This document shows, one piece after another, positions 27,554 through 36,634 of a DNA stretch of 64,000 nucleotides. Source of the DNA: Bradyrhizobium sp. dw_411. Its GTDB lineage: Bacteria; Pseudomonadota; Alphaproteobacteria; Rhizobiales; Xanthobacteraceae. Within the stretch, counting starts at the first letter, position 1; every line of letters begins with the position of its first letter. The stretch covers positions 248,001 through 312,000 of the forward strand of contig NZ_JAAVUY010000008.1 in the NCBI RefSeq assembly GCF_018449695.1, in the 5' to 3' direction. Position numbers and translations under genes: made by a program. The notes beneath the pieces are model-generated. The model worked only from the letters and a program-made list of their open reading frames with translations. It was not told where the DNA came from and did no database searches.

Positions 27554-28213
27554 CTACACCGCCTCGGCAGCTACCGCTTCGACAAAAGTGCAGCGCGATC
27601 CAAAGTTGGGATCTTCACCGAACACTTCGATGCGGTGATCGAGTTCGTCCGGATCGATATCGAGGGGGACATCGCAGAGCGTGGCGTAGTCGCGGCGCGT
27701 GCTTTTGGTACCGCTCCATTGCAGCGGCAGCGCCGGCAAGGGTTCGCCATCCGTGGCAAGCCGATTGGCCATGGTCCAGAACAGATAGGAAATTCGCGCA
27801 TAGGCCATGCCTTCGAGGCTGGCCACAGACGAGCCCGGCGGAATCGAAAACATCTCGACGCCGACAATCGGACCGGCATCGACCCTGTCGATCATGACAT
27901 GCGCGGTCGCGCCGAATTCAGTGGCGCGCGCGTACAGCGCAAAATGCGCGGGCGCCCAGCCCGGAAAGGCCGGCGGTCCCGGATGAAAATTGTAGGCGCC
28001 GTAGCCAAGCCGATCCAGCACGGACGCAGGCACAACGACGCCCGTCGCGTAGGCAATCAGCCGCGCGCGCGCCAGCGCGTCTTGATCGAGCGCGTTCAAG
28101 TCCGTCAGCGTTTCAACGGGGAGGATCGTCAGGTCTGGATTATGCGCGGACAGAACCGACGCGAAAATCGAGCGTTCCAGATTGCTGGTCAACAGGATGA
28201 TCGTATCGAACAT
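27554..28213 (-). CDS. Formyltransferase-family protein
   Basis: 219 residues from ATG 28213 (MFDTIILLTSN); ten further codons to 28243 are possible. It has the formyltransferase core: NFHPGPPAFPGWAPAHFAL with the key His-Pro, then GATAHVMIDRVDAGPIVG, matching Fmt/PurN/ArnA-type N10-formyl-THF transferases. Which compound is formylated is not evident; it lacks the Fmt C-terminal domain. The gene is bracketed by inverted copies of a 100-bp repeat and stands alone. Confidence 0.75.
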   Translation of the reverse strand: MFDTIILLTSNLERSIFASVLSAHNPDLTILPVETLTDLNALDQDALARARLIAYATGVVVPASVLDRLGYGAYNFHPGPPAFPGWAPAHFALYARATEFGATAHVMIDRVDAGPIVGVEMFSIPPGSSVASLEGMAYARISYLFWTMANRLATDGEPLPALPLQWSGTKSTRRDYATLCDVPLDIDPDELDHRIEVFGEDPNFGSRCTFVEAVAAEAV

Positions 28214-28260
28214 CGCATCGCTGCCGCGGGTCGAACGCGCCATGTTTCTTCACGCCTTCC

Positions 28261-28358
28261 AGAGCGTTTTCGAGCGAAGTGGATACCGGTTCGCATGAAG
28301 AAAACGCGTCCAAAAAAGATTCGAGCCCAGTTCTGCTTCAATCAGAACCGATAAGGCT
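28261..28358. repeat. Flanking repeat, right arm (inverted copy of 27421-27520)
   Basis: Reads AGAGCGTTTTCGAGCGAAG at its left, the reverse complement of the end of the left arm, and differs from it at about a dozen positions plus one small gap. The inner hairpin is partly degraded in this copy. Confidence 0.75.
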
Positions 28359-28362
28359 CGCG

Positions 28363-28740
28363 TCAGGTCTGCAGCTTGATGGGCGTGGTGTCTGCGGTCT
28401 GGTTGCCGGTGGTGGGATCGGTCACGATCGTGGTGATTTTCGCCGCACCTGTTCCGGTGAGCGCGAACTGGGAATCGCCAATTCGAAACGTGCCCTTGGT
28501 GGTGATGAACGCCTGCTGATACTGAAGGCCCGCCGAGGTCTGCAACGTCACATTGGCGCGATAACCTTGGACCTTGGTGATCGAAACCGTGACCGGCTGA
28601 TGCTTGTAATCCGTGCCGGTCCAGGTGCCCTGATATTTGGTCGGATCGACCTTGCTGAATTTGTCTCCCGGAGAAATCAGGCTCGAAGTAGAAGAAGATG
28701 CCGAGTAGGCCGACTGCAGAACACTCATGATGCTGCTCAT
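28363..28740 (-). CDS. Hypothetical protein
   Basis: 125 residues with no recognised domain; Ser/Thr-rich start (MSSIMSVLQSAYSASSSTSS) and a beta-rich middle with WTGTDYKHQPVTVSITKVQG. A good GGAGG ribosome site lies upstream of ATG 28740, supporting a real gene. No signal peptide. The Ser/Thr-rich start recalls some secreted or surface structural proteins, but nothing firm can be said. Confidence 0.6.
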   Translation of the reverse strand: MSSIMSVLQSAYSASSSTSSLISPGDKFSKVDPTKYQGTWTGTDYKHQPVTVSITKVQGYRANVTLQTSAGLQYQQAFITTKGTFRIGDSQFALTGTGAAKITTIVTDPTTGNQTADTTPIKLQT

Positions 28741-29023
28741 AGGAACCTCCGTCTATTCGCCACTGGGATGGGCCACCGCAAGCATCACTGGCAGAATAGA
28801 ATTAATCACCGGTTAACCATCCCGGGCCGTGCGTCCGCTGACAACGCGTCATCATGCAGCGCCCATTTTCCGGCGGATATTGCCGCGAAAGTACTGATGC
28901 CGGATGAAGGGTTCCCTGTTAATGTTACGCTTTAACTAATAATTAAGTATGCGTTTGCGGGCGCAAAAAGCGAGGCCTAGCGTTCAGCGAAATACTGCTC
29001 AGTAACAACGATGGGTGCGTGTC

Positions 29024-29458
29024 ATGACCTCAAAAATGTATGCGGCGCTTATCGCGTCTGTTGGTGCCGTCGCGCTCGTATGCGCCGCGAACGAGAGCTT
29101 TGCGCGGACCGGAACTGCAGCGCGCAGCGTCGCGCCGGCGCATTCGATTTCTCATCCGGCGTTCGCCCATTCGCTGCGGCATTCGCGGCGAAGAAATAAT
29201 GCAGGCTTCTTCTGGCCGGCGGATTCCTACGGATACGCGTCACCGGATGGCGCACCGCTGACGGACGCCACAGTGCCGCCCTCGGGCGACGTTCACTACA
29301 CCACGACCTATGACGTTCCCTGGGACTGGGCCCACCGGTTTCCGCCGAACGTAACGCCTTCCGACCGGCCCTATGTGCCAAGCTGCCCCACGCAGGTCGT
29401 CACGGTTCCCGGGCGCAACGGCACATCGCAAAACATAAACGTCACGCAGTGCTTCTGA
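29024..29458 (+). CDS. Exported hypothetical protein
   Basis: 144 residues with an N-terminal signal (MTSKMYAALIASVGAVALVCAANESFA). The mature part is His/Pro-rich and ends in a Cys pair spaced by about 27 residues (VPSCPTQVV ... VTQCF). A GTG three codons upstream (29015) is an alternative start. No family recognised. The preceding 280 bp look like its promoter region. Confidence 0.6.
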   Translation: MTSKMYAALIASVGAVALVCAANESFARTGTAARSVAPAHSISHPAFAHSLRHSRRRNNAGFFWPADSYGYASPDGAPLTDATVPPSGDVHYTTTYDVPWDWAHRFPPNVTPSDRPYVPSCPTQVVTVPGRNGTSQNINVTQCF

Positions 29459-29470
29459 TTGGCACTTTTC

Positions 29471-29512
29471 GTAGGTGGGCAAAGCCAACGGGTCGCGCGA
29501 ATGCGCGCCCAC
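29471..29512. repeat. Dispersed repeat, GGTGGGCAAAG/GCCCAC family, copy 2 (short)
   Basis: TAGGTGGGCAAAGCC ... GCGCGCCCAC, a shortened copy of the repeat at 25127-25215, between convergent gene ends. Confidence 0.6.
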
Positions 29513-29525
29513 GCAAGTATGCCGC

Positions 29526-31235
29526 CTACAATCCGTGGATCAGGCCGGCATCAATCAACAGGCGATTGAAGCGGCGGGCTTCGCCGCCATCCTTGCAGGC
29601 ATAGAACATTCCGTTGCAGCGAAGCATGATGGCTTTCTGCTCCTCGAATGACGGATCGAGCGGAATGCCGGCGGCTTCCTGGATCACCAATGGCAGATAC
29701 GGCCCGTCGATGGTCTCCATCACGGTGGGACTCTTGACCGGCTCGAAATTGACCGCGTCGATCGCGTAATAGGTCGCGTAATAACGTGGATCGTAACTTT
29801 CAAGTTTCTTGCCGATGCCGGCCTCGTCGAGAGCGGGATCGAGCAGATGCGGCGAGAATTCCGGCTGATGGTCGCCGTAGCGCACGATCAGAAATGGCTG
29901 CGCCGGAAATTTCTTTTTCAGTCCCGCGATGAAGCCCGCGTAGTCGCCGGCGCTCATCGCCTGCCGGCGCAGATATTCATCGACCATCGGCTCGTTGCCG
30001 GGCGAACGCCATGACGGCATCAGGTCGGGACGGAAACGCGTTTCCCAGGGAAAATGATTGGCGGCGAGGTAGACGAACATGAACAGCGGCTTGCCCTGGG
30101 TTTCCTGCGACATCAGGCCGAGCGCCTTGTCATAGAAGAAACTGTCGGGCTCGACGTCTTTGGCGCCGAGATCATGCGCGTCGTAGAAACGCTGGATGCC
30201 GGTTGTGGTCTGGAAACTGCGCGCGCCCATGAAGGCGCCGAACGCCGGATACAGCGAGACCGTCTCGTAACCACAGCGGCGCAGCGCCAGCGGCAGTCCG
30301 CGCTCGACCCGGCTGGAGGCGATCCGCGTCACGAAATAGGCAAACCGGCCGAACGAACGCGACGACAGCCCGGCCAGCACATTGTATTCGGTGAACCAGC
30401 TCGGCCCGCCATTGCTTTCGGCCAGGAACTTGTGCGCCTTGCCGTCGAACGAATTGAAGTGACTGCCGTAGCCCGCCGGCACCTTGACGCCACTGGCCGT
30501 GCGAATATCGAAACTGGATTCATCATGGATCATGATGATATTCGGCCGCCGCCCGGCCGGATGGCAGGAATCCACCAGCGGCATCGCGAGCCGCGTGGTC
30601 GCGGTGGCATCCGATTCCATGAAGCCATATTGAATGAGATCCGACGCCGTTGTGACGCCGGAACGGGCGAATTTCGACAGATAACCGTCGTCGAAATAGC
30701 CGCGCCAAGCCTCTTCCGGCCAGGCAAAGGCATAGAAGACCAACCCAGCGAGGCAGGCCAACATGCCGGCCAAGGCCGGCAGGCGACGGATCCGGAACGG
30801 ATCGAGCCACCACAGCGCATACATCAGAGGAACGGTGACAACAGCAGCCGAGATCACCGACCAGCGCAGGTCCGGAAAGATCGTGAACAGAAACGCCGCG
30901 GTATCGCGGTCGATCACCATCAGGTCGACGAAGTTGGCGGTCATCTGCGCGATGTCGTGCTTGAGCCGCGACAGCAGCACCAGCACCACGACCAGCGTCA
31001 GTGACAGCGCGCCCGACAGCGCCGGACGCCGCAACAGCGTGATCCAGAAGAAATTCAGGATTCCCCACGCCAGCAGAAAGCCGGCGCGCGCCGCAAAATC
31101 CGTCTCGGTCTGAAACATGATGACCAGCGCCCCCAGATGGGGAGCTGCGACCGCCAGCCGGCGCCAGATACCGACCGGCGCGACGCCGGCGGCGGCGACA
31201 GTAGCGGAGGGACCTGAATTGGGCGGGGGCGCCAT
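29526..31235 (-). CDS. LTA synthase/sulfatase-like membrane protein
   Basis: 569 residues from ATG 31235 (upstream codons to 31328 are low quality). About five N-terminal membrane segments (between residues 20 and 190) precede an extracytoplasmic alkaline-phosphatase-superfamily domain: RPNIIMIHDESSFD (nucleophile region), then RYGDHQPEFSP (metal site). This layout fits lipoteichoic acid synthase-like or phosphoglycerol/phosphoethanolamine transferases. In a Gram-negative the target would be an envelope glycan or lipid; unknown which. Confidence 0.82.
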   Translation of the reverse strand: MAPPPNSGPSATVAAAGVAPVGIWRRLAVAAPHLGALVIMFQTETDFAARAGFLLAWGILNFFWITLLRRPALSGALSLTLVVVLVLLSRLKHDIAQMTANFVDLMVIDRDTAAFLFTIFPDLRWSVISAAVVTVPLMYALWWLDPFRIRRLPALAGMLACLAGLVFYAFAWPEEAWRGYFDDGYLSKFARSGVTTASDLIQYGFMESDATATTRLAMPLVDSCHPAGRRPNIIMIHDESSFDIRTASGVKVPAGYGSHFNSFDGKAHKFLAESNGGPSWFTEYNVLAGLSSRSFGRFAYFVTRIASSRVERGLPLALRRCGYETVSLYPAFGAFMGARSFQTTTGIQRFYDAHDLGAKDVEPDSFFYDKALGLMSQETQGKPLFMFVYLAANHFPWETRFRPDLMPSWRSPGNEPMVDEYLRRQAMSAGDYAGFIAGLKKKFPAQPFLIVRYGDHQPEFSPHLLDPALDEAGIGKKLESYDPRYYATYYAIDAVNFEPVKSPTVMETIDGPYLPLVIQEAAGIPLDPSFEEQKAIMLRCNGMFYACKDGGEARRFNRLLIDAGLIHGL

Positions 31236-31421
31236 GGACTCGTGTGCAACGCACCCGGCACTGCCCTGAAGTCTTGGCTGGCGATGACCAGAAGACGGAC
31301 GGCGCAGCCGGAGCCTGCGGCGTGTCATAAAAATGTAGTGGAAACGTCATCCCTGCGCAACAGAAGCGGCGGGGTGGCGTCGACCGGGACAAATTTAACG
31401 TCGGAAACCTTACCGGACAGG

Positions 31422-32267
31422 CTATGCCGGCGGTAGCAAATCGAGGCGCTTGGCGATGATCTTGTCGACGGTCCGTTTCGGCAGCAGTCCCAGGATCAAA
31501 TGCCGCATCGGGTCCGGGGTGATTTGGTAGCGCACCTTCGGGTTCGGCGACGTCAAGGCGGTAAAGATCACTTCGGCGATCTTCTCCGCGGGCAAACCGA
31601 TCTCGCTCAAATGCTGGGTGAAGGCGCGGATTTTTTGCAGCGCCGGCGCATAGGGTGAATTGCTGTTGCCGGAAAATTCGTCGGCCTTGCCCCAGATCGG
31701 CGTTTTCACCGCGCCGGGCGCGACCATGATGACATCGATGCCGAACAGCATCAGTTCGCGGCGCAGGCTTTCGGACAGCCCCTCGATCGCGTGCTTGGAT
31801 GCCGAATAGGGCGATGTCAGCGGGTTGCCGCTTTTGCCGGCGACCGAACTGATCATCACGATGCGGCCCTTCGGCCCCTTCAGCGACGGATCAGAGCCGA
31901 GCAGCGGACCGAACACCTGGGTCGCGATCACGGGCCCGATGACATTGACTTCCATCTGCTTGCGAAACTGGTCGGCCGAAATCTCCAAAAGCGGCCCCGC
32001 CACCGCGATCCCGGCATTGTTGACCAGCCCGGCCAGCGTCTCGCCGTTAAGCGCGGCGCGCACCTCGCGCGCGGCCGCGAACACCGCGGCTTCGTCGGTG
32101 ACGTCGAACGCCAGCGGGGTGAAATTGGCGCCGAACTCGCTTTTGAGCCGGTCGGCATCGGCCTGCTTGCGCACGCTGCCGAATACGCGAAATCCGCGGG
32201 CCAGCAACAGCTTGGCCGCGGCGAAGCCGATGCCGGTCGACACGCCGGTAATGACGACGGATTGCAT
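31422..32267 (-). CDS. Short-chain dehydrogenase/reductase
   Basis: 281 residues from ATG 32267, after a G-rich ribosome site. Classical SDR motifs: cofactor TGVSTGIG, NNAG, ISS and the YSASK active site. NAD(P)-dependent oxidation or reduction of an unspecified alcohol/ketone. The open frame extends to 32462 but that stretch is repeat DNA. Stand-alone; the substrate cannot be inferred. Confidence 0.9.
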   Translation of the reverse strand: MQSVVITGVSTGIGFAAAKLLLARGFRVFGSVRKQADADRLKSEFGANFTPLAFDVTDEAAVFAAAREVRAALNGETLAGLVNNAGIAVAGPLLEISADQFRKQMEVNVIGPVIATQVFGPLLGSDPSLKGPKGRIVMISSVAGKSGNPLTSPYSASKHAIEGLSESLRRELMLFGIDVIMVAPGAVKTPIWGKADEFSGNSNSPYAPALQKIRAFTQHLSEIGLPAEKIAEVIFTALTSPNPKVRYQITPDPMRHLILGLLPKRTVDKIIAKRLDLLPPA

Positions 32268-32389
32268 GATGTATTCCCCCCGCGAGCATTCTATTCGCTC
32301 TTCCGCCGGGAGAATTAAGGAGACTGGAACCGAAAGCAAGGGCGCGCGAGCGGCGGCGGTACATCGCGTGCGGATGAGGGTAAGTGCCC

Positions 32390-32500
32390 GATGGTTCGAG
32401 ACGCGCGTTCCGCGCTCCTCACCATGAGGGATTTGGACTCTCGCGCACTCTCGCGGCCTCATCCTGAGGAGCGGCCTCTTGGCCGCGTCTCGAAGGATGA
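32390..32500. repeat. Dispersed palindromic repeat, TTCGAGACGCGC/ATGAGG family, copy 2
   Basis: Shares GGTTCGAGACGCGCG, CTCCTCACCATGAGG, CATCCTGAGGAGC and GCGTCTCGAAGGATG with the copy at 7690-7782, but with a longer middle. Located upstream of the SDR gene and downstream of ilvC. Confidence 0.75.
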
Positions 32501-32563
32501 GAATAACGCGCTCTTAAGGTTCGAGGCGCGCATGACGCGCGCCTCGACGTTGTGGCTTCAGCC

Positions 32564-33697
<1,134 letters not shown>

Positions 33698-33740
33698 TTA
33701 CCGTCAGGGGAAACCCGTTTATGCATGGCGCGATGCGGCA

Positions 33741-34343
33741 TCATGCGTCCATAAAGACCGGATAGAGCGAGGCCAAAAGCAGCACCGCCATCACGATGTT
33801 GAAGGCCCGCACCGCCCTCGGCGAGGTCATGACCGAGCGCAATGAACTGCCCGACAGCGTCCAGCTCGAGGTCGAGGCCGCGCCCAGCAACAGGCTCAGC
33901 AGCACCTGGATCGCGATGTTCCAGGGAAAACTGGCGATGCCCGCATAGGCGGTGATGGTGCCGATTGCCATCACCCAGCCCTTGACGTTAACCCATTGGA
34001 ACATCGCCGCGCCCCAGAAGGTCATCGGGCCGCGCTGATTGTCCTGCCCCGGTGTGACCGGCTCCGATAGCGCGATCACGGCGGCCAGATAGATCAGATA
34101 GGCCGCGCCGGCATATTTGAGGATGGTCTGCAGCACCGGATAGGCGATGAAAATGGTCCCCAGGCCAAGCCCGACCGCGCCGACCATGAAGGCGAATCCG
34201 ATCGCGATGCCGGCGATATGCGGCATGGTACGGCGGAAGCCGTAAGTCAGCCCCGACGACAACACCATGATGTTGTTCGGGCCCGGCGTGAAGAACATCA
34301 CGGTGGCGAACACGACAAAGGCGATCAGAAGTGGCTGGGACAT
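33741..34343 (-). CDS. LysE/RhtB-family amino acid exporter
   Basis: 200 residues with about six membrane segments and the LysE/RhtB start FTPGPNNIMVLSSGL. The family exports amino acids such as lysine, homoserine or threonine. It lies 8 nt after the EamA gene in a run that also contains ilvN and ilvC, which suggests export of a branched-chain amino acid or precursor when the pathway runs at high rate. The substrate is not proven. Confidence 0.88.
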   Translation of the reverse strand: MSQPLLIAFVVFATVMFFTPGPNNIMVLSSGLTYGFRRTMPHIAGIAIGFAFMVGAVGLGLGTIFIAYPVLQTILKYAGAAYLIYLAAVIALSEPVTPGQDNQRGPMTFWGAAMFQWVNVKGWVMAIGTITAYAGIASFPWNIAIQVLLSLLLGAASTSSWTLSGSSLRSVMTSPRAVRAFNIVMAVLLLASLYPVFMDA

Positions 34344-34351
34344 CGGGGCAC

Positions 34352-35236
34352 TCAGGCGATTTTCGGTAAAGCTTGTGGTGCGGATCGCCGCTTCGACAAC
34401 AACATGATCGCGACGCCGCCGATCACCGTGATCATGCCCGCCAGCCGCAACGCCCCAAACGTTTCGCCGAACACCACGCTCGACGCCGCGGCGCCGACGA
34501 ATGGCACCAGCAGCGCGAACGGCACCACCTGCGCCGCGGTGTAGTCACGCAGCAGCCGGCCCCACAGCCAATAGGCGACGCAGGTCGAGATCGCGCCGAT
34601 AAACAACATGCTCACCAGGCCTTTCGGCGACATGTGGATGAGCGAATGCCAGGTCGTCTGCGGTCCATCGATAACGAGCGTCAGCGCCAATAGCGGCAGC
34701 GGCGGCACCAGGCACAGCCACGCGAACAGATCGAACATCGGCACATCCTGGGCACGCCGCAGCAACAGATTGCCGATCGCGAAACTGATCGGCGCGGTCA
34801 GCAGCACGGCGAAGGCGCCCACGCTGAAATCGAAGCCGACGGTGCCGCAGATCATCAGCAGGCCGACCATCGCGATGCCGATGCCGGCCATTTGCAGCCG
34901 CGTCGGTATCTCGCGAAACGCCAGCGCGGCAAACACCACCGTAAACAGCGCCTGACTCTGCACGATCACACTGGCAAGGCCGACGGGAACGCCATGCGCG
35001 ATGCCCCAGGCCTGCGCCAAAAACTGACCGAGAAACAGCCAGAAGCTGATCGAGATCAGAATCGGCCACGAGACGTTCGGCCGGCGCACAAACAGACACG
35101 GCAATGCGGCAATGGTGAAGCGCAGCGTGGTCATCAGCGCCGGCGACAGTTCGTCGAGCGCCCAGCGGCTGGCCAGGAATCCAAGACCCCAGGTCACCGC
35201 GACCAGAACGGCAAGGCAGATGTCGGAAGGCTTCAT
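34352..35236 (-). CDS. EamA/DMT-family transporter
   Basis: 294 residues, about ten membrane segments in two similar halves; the repeated EamA domain is visible (LGFLASRWALDELSPALMTTLRFT and a second in VSMLFIGAISTCVAYWLW). The family (RhaT/EamA, DMT superfamily) exports metabolites. It follows the methyltransferase gene by 5 nt and precedes the LysE gene by 8 nt, so these two transporters are co-expressed with ilvIN. Confidence 0.88.
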   Translation of the reverse strand: MKPSDICLAVLVAVTWGLGFLASRWALDELSPALMTTLRFTIAALPCLFVRRPNVSWPILISISFWLFLGQFLAQAWGIAHGVPVGLASVIVQSQALFTVVFAALAFREIPTRLQMAGIGIAMVGLLMICGTVGFDFSVGAFAVLLTAPISFAIGNLLLRRAQDVPMFDLFAWLCLVPPLPLLALTLVIDGPQTTWHSLIHMSPKGLVSMLFIGAISTCVAYWLWGRLLRDYTAAQVVPFALLVPFVGAAASSVVFGETFGALRLAGMITVIGGVAIMLLSKRRSAPQALPKIA

Positions 35237-35241
35237 GTTGC

Positions 35242-35937
35242 CTAGCTCTGCTCGCCATGTCTGGGTTTGCGCAGCAAATAAGTGCCGTGCAGCGGCGCGT
35301 GATAATCCACCGCGATCAGCGTGAATCCGGCGTCCAGCAGCATGCGCTCGATCACCCAGCCGAAGGTCGAATATTCGTCACGCATATGGGTGACGACGCT
35401 GTCGCGGTCGAAATCGTGATTCTTGATGCTGAAATCGGCCCATTGGTCGATGTCGCGCTCGGTGCCGTCGGGCGTGCTGACGAACACAATATCGCGCAAA
35501 TAGAAATTCGCGCCGGGCTTGAGCGCGTTGAAAATCCGCGACAGCGCCACGGCTTTCCAAAAGTCCGGCAGATGATGCAGCGTGAATTCGCTGACGATCA
35601 AATCATACGAATTCGGCTTGTAGACAAAGCTCAGGAGTCCGGCCGGCTGGGTGCGAATTGCGACCTTGCGGTCTTTGGCCTGGATGTTGGCGAGCGCGAG
35701 CATCGCCGGCGAAATATCGATCGCGTCGACCTCGGCGCCCATCTGCGCGGCCTCGCAGGCCAGAACGCCATTGCCGCAACCGATATCGGCGACCCGCCAG
35801 CCGCGCTGCACGCCCAGCATGGTCAGCGCCGCGCGGGCGCGCAGATCGCTGTCGTCATGGCGGTCGTAGATCGAGGCAACTGCGGAATCCAGACCGATCT
35901 GCCGCCGTTGGTTATAATACCAGTCGCGCGCCAGCAT
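35242..35937 (-). CDS. Class I SAM-dependent methyltransferase
   Basis: 231 residues. The SAM-binding motif I is VADIGCGNGVLACEAAQMG, followed by the acidic motif II (VDAIDIS). Starts 3 nt after the ilvN stop, so it is in the ilv transcript. No clue to the methyl acceptor. Family members methylate small molecules as well as proteins. Confidence 0.9.
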   Translation of the reverse strand: MLARDWYYNQRRQIGLDSAVASIYDRHDDSDLRARAALTMLGVQRGWRVADIGCGNGVLACEAAQMGAEVDAIDISPAMLALANIQAKDRKVAIRTQPAGLLSFVYKPNSYDLIVSEFTLHHLPDFWKAVALSRIFNALKPGANFYLRDIVFVSTPDGTERDIDQWADFSIKNHDFDRDSVVTHMRDEYSTFGWVIERMLLDAGFTLIAVDYHAPLHGTYLLRKPRHGEQS

Positions 35938-35940
35938 GGC

Positions 35941-36483
35941 TCACATCCCCTCAGCCCCGCGGCCGATTGCGGCGACACCGGTGCGCGACACCTCGACGAG
36001 GCCGAGCGGGCGCATCAGGTCGATGAACTGATTGATCTTGGCGGAGTTGCCGGTGATCTCGAACACGAAGCTTTCGGTGGTGGCGTCGATCACGCGGGCG
36101 CGAAACGCTTCGGCGAGGCGCAACGCCTCGACGCGGTGTTCGCCGGTGCCGCGCAGTTTCACCATCGCAAGCTCCCGTTCGATCGAGCGGCCGGACAAGG
36201 TCATGTCGACGACGCGATAGACCGGGACCATGCGGTCGAGCTGATGCTTGATCTGCTCGATCACCATCGGCGTGCCCGTGGTGACGATGGTGATGCGCGA
36301 GACGTGCTTCTGGTTCTCGGTCTCGGAGACGGTGAGACTTTCGATGTTGTAGCCGCGGCCGGAGAACAGCCCGATCACCCGGGCGAGCACGCCGGGCTCG
36401 TTCTGCACCAGAACAGACAACGTATGCGCCTCGGTCGGAACGCGGCGCTCTTCCATGAAGTAGGCGGATGCGGGCTGGTTCAT
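35941..36483 (-). CDS. ilvN: Acetolactate synthase small (regulatory) subunit
   Basis: 180 residues with an N-terminal ACT domain (HTLSVLVQNEPGVLARVIGLFSGRGYN) followed by the C-terminal regulatory domain of IlvN/IlvH proteins. It activates the large subunit and confers valine feedback. The gene lies 151 nt downstream of ilvI across a repeat element, and ends 3 nt before the methyltransferase start. Confidence 0.96.
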   Translation of the reverse strand: MNQPASAYFMEERRVPTEAHTLSVLVQNEPGVLARVIGLFSGRGYNIESLTVSETENQKHVSRITIVTTGTPMVIEQIKHQLDRMVPVYRVVDMTLSGRSIERELAMVKLRGTGEHRVEALRLAEAFRARVIDATTESFVFEITGNSAKINQFIDLMRPLGLVEVSRTGVAAIGRGAEGM

Positions 36484-36519
36484 TGTTGTTCTCGGGTTTG
36501 AGTCGCGATCATTAGATTG

Positions 36520-36610
36520 CTGTCATTGCCGGGCTTGACCCGGCAATCCATCACCTTCGCAAGATGCATTTCATGAAGACGGATGGATGCGCGGATCAAG
36601 TCCGCGCATG
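36520..36610. repeat. GTCATTGCCGGG repeat between ilvI and ilvN
   Basis: Contains GTCATTGCCGGGCTTGACCC followed by GGCAATCCATC and a related GCGCGGATCAAGTCCGCGC palindrome. It would sit inside the ilvI-ilvN message and could form a stem that processes or stabilises the upstream part. Confidence 0.6.
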
Positions 36611-36634
36611 AAGAGTGAATGTGTTGCACCATCC

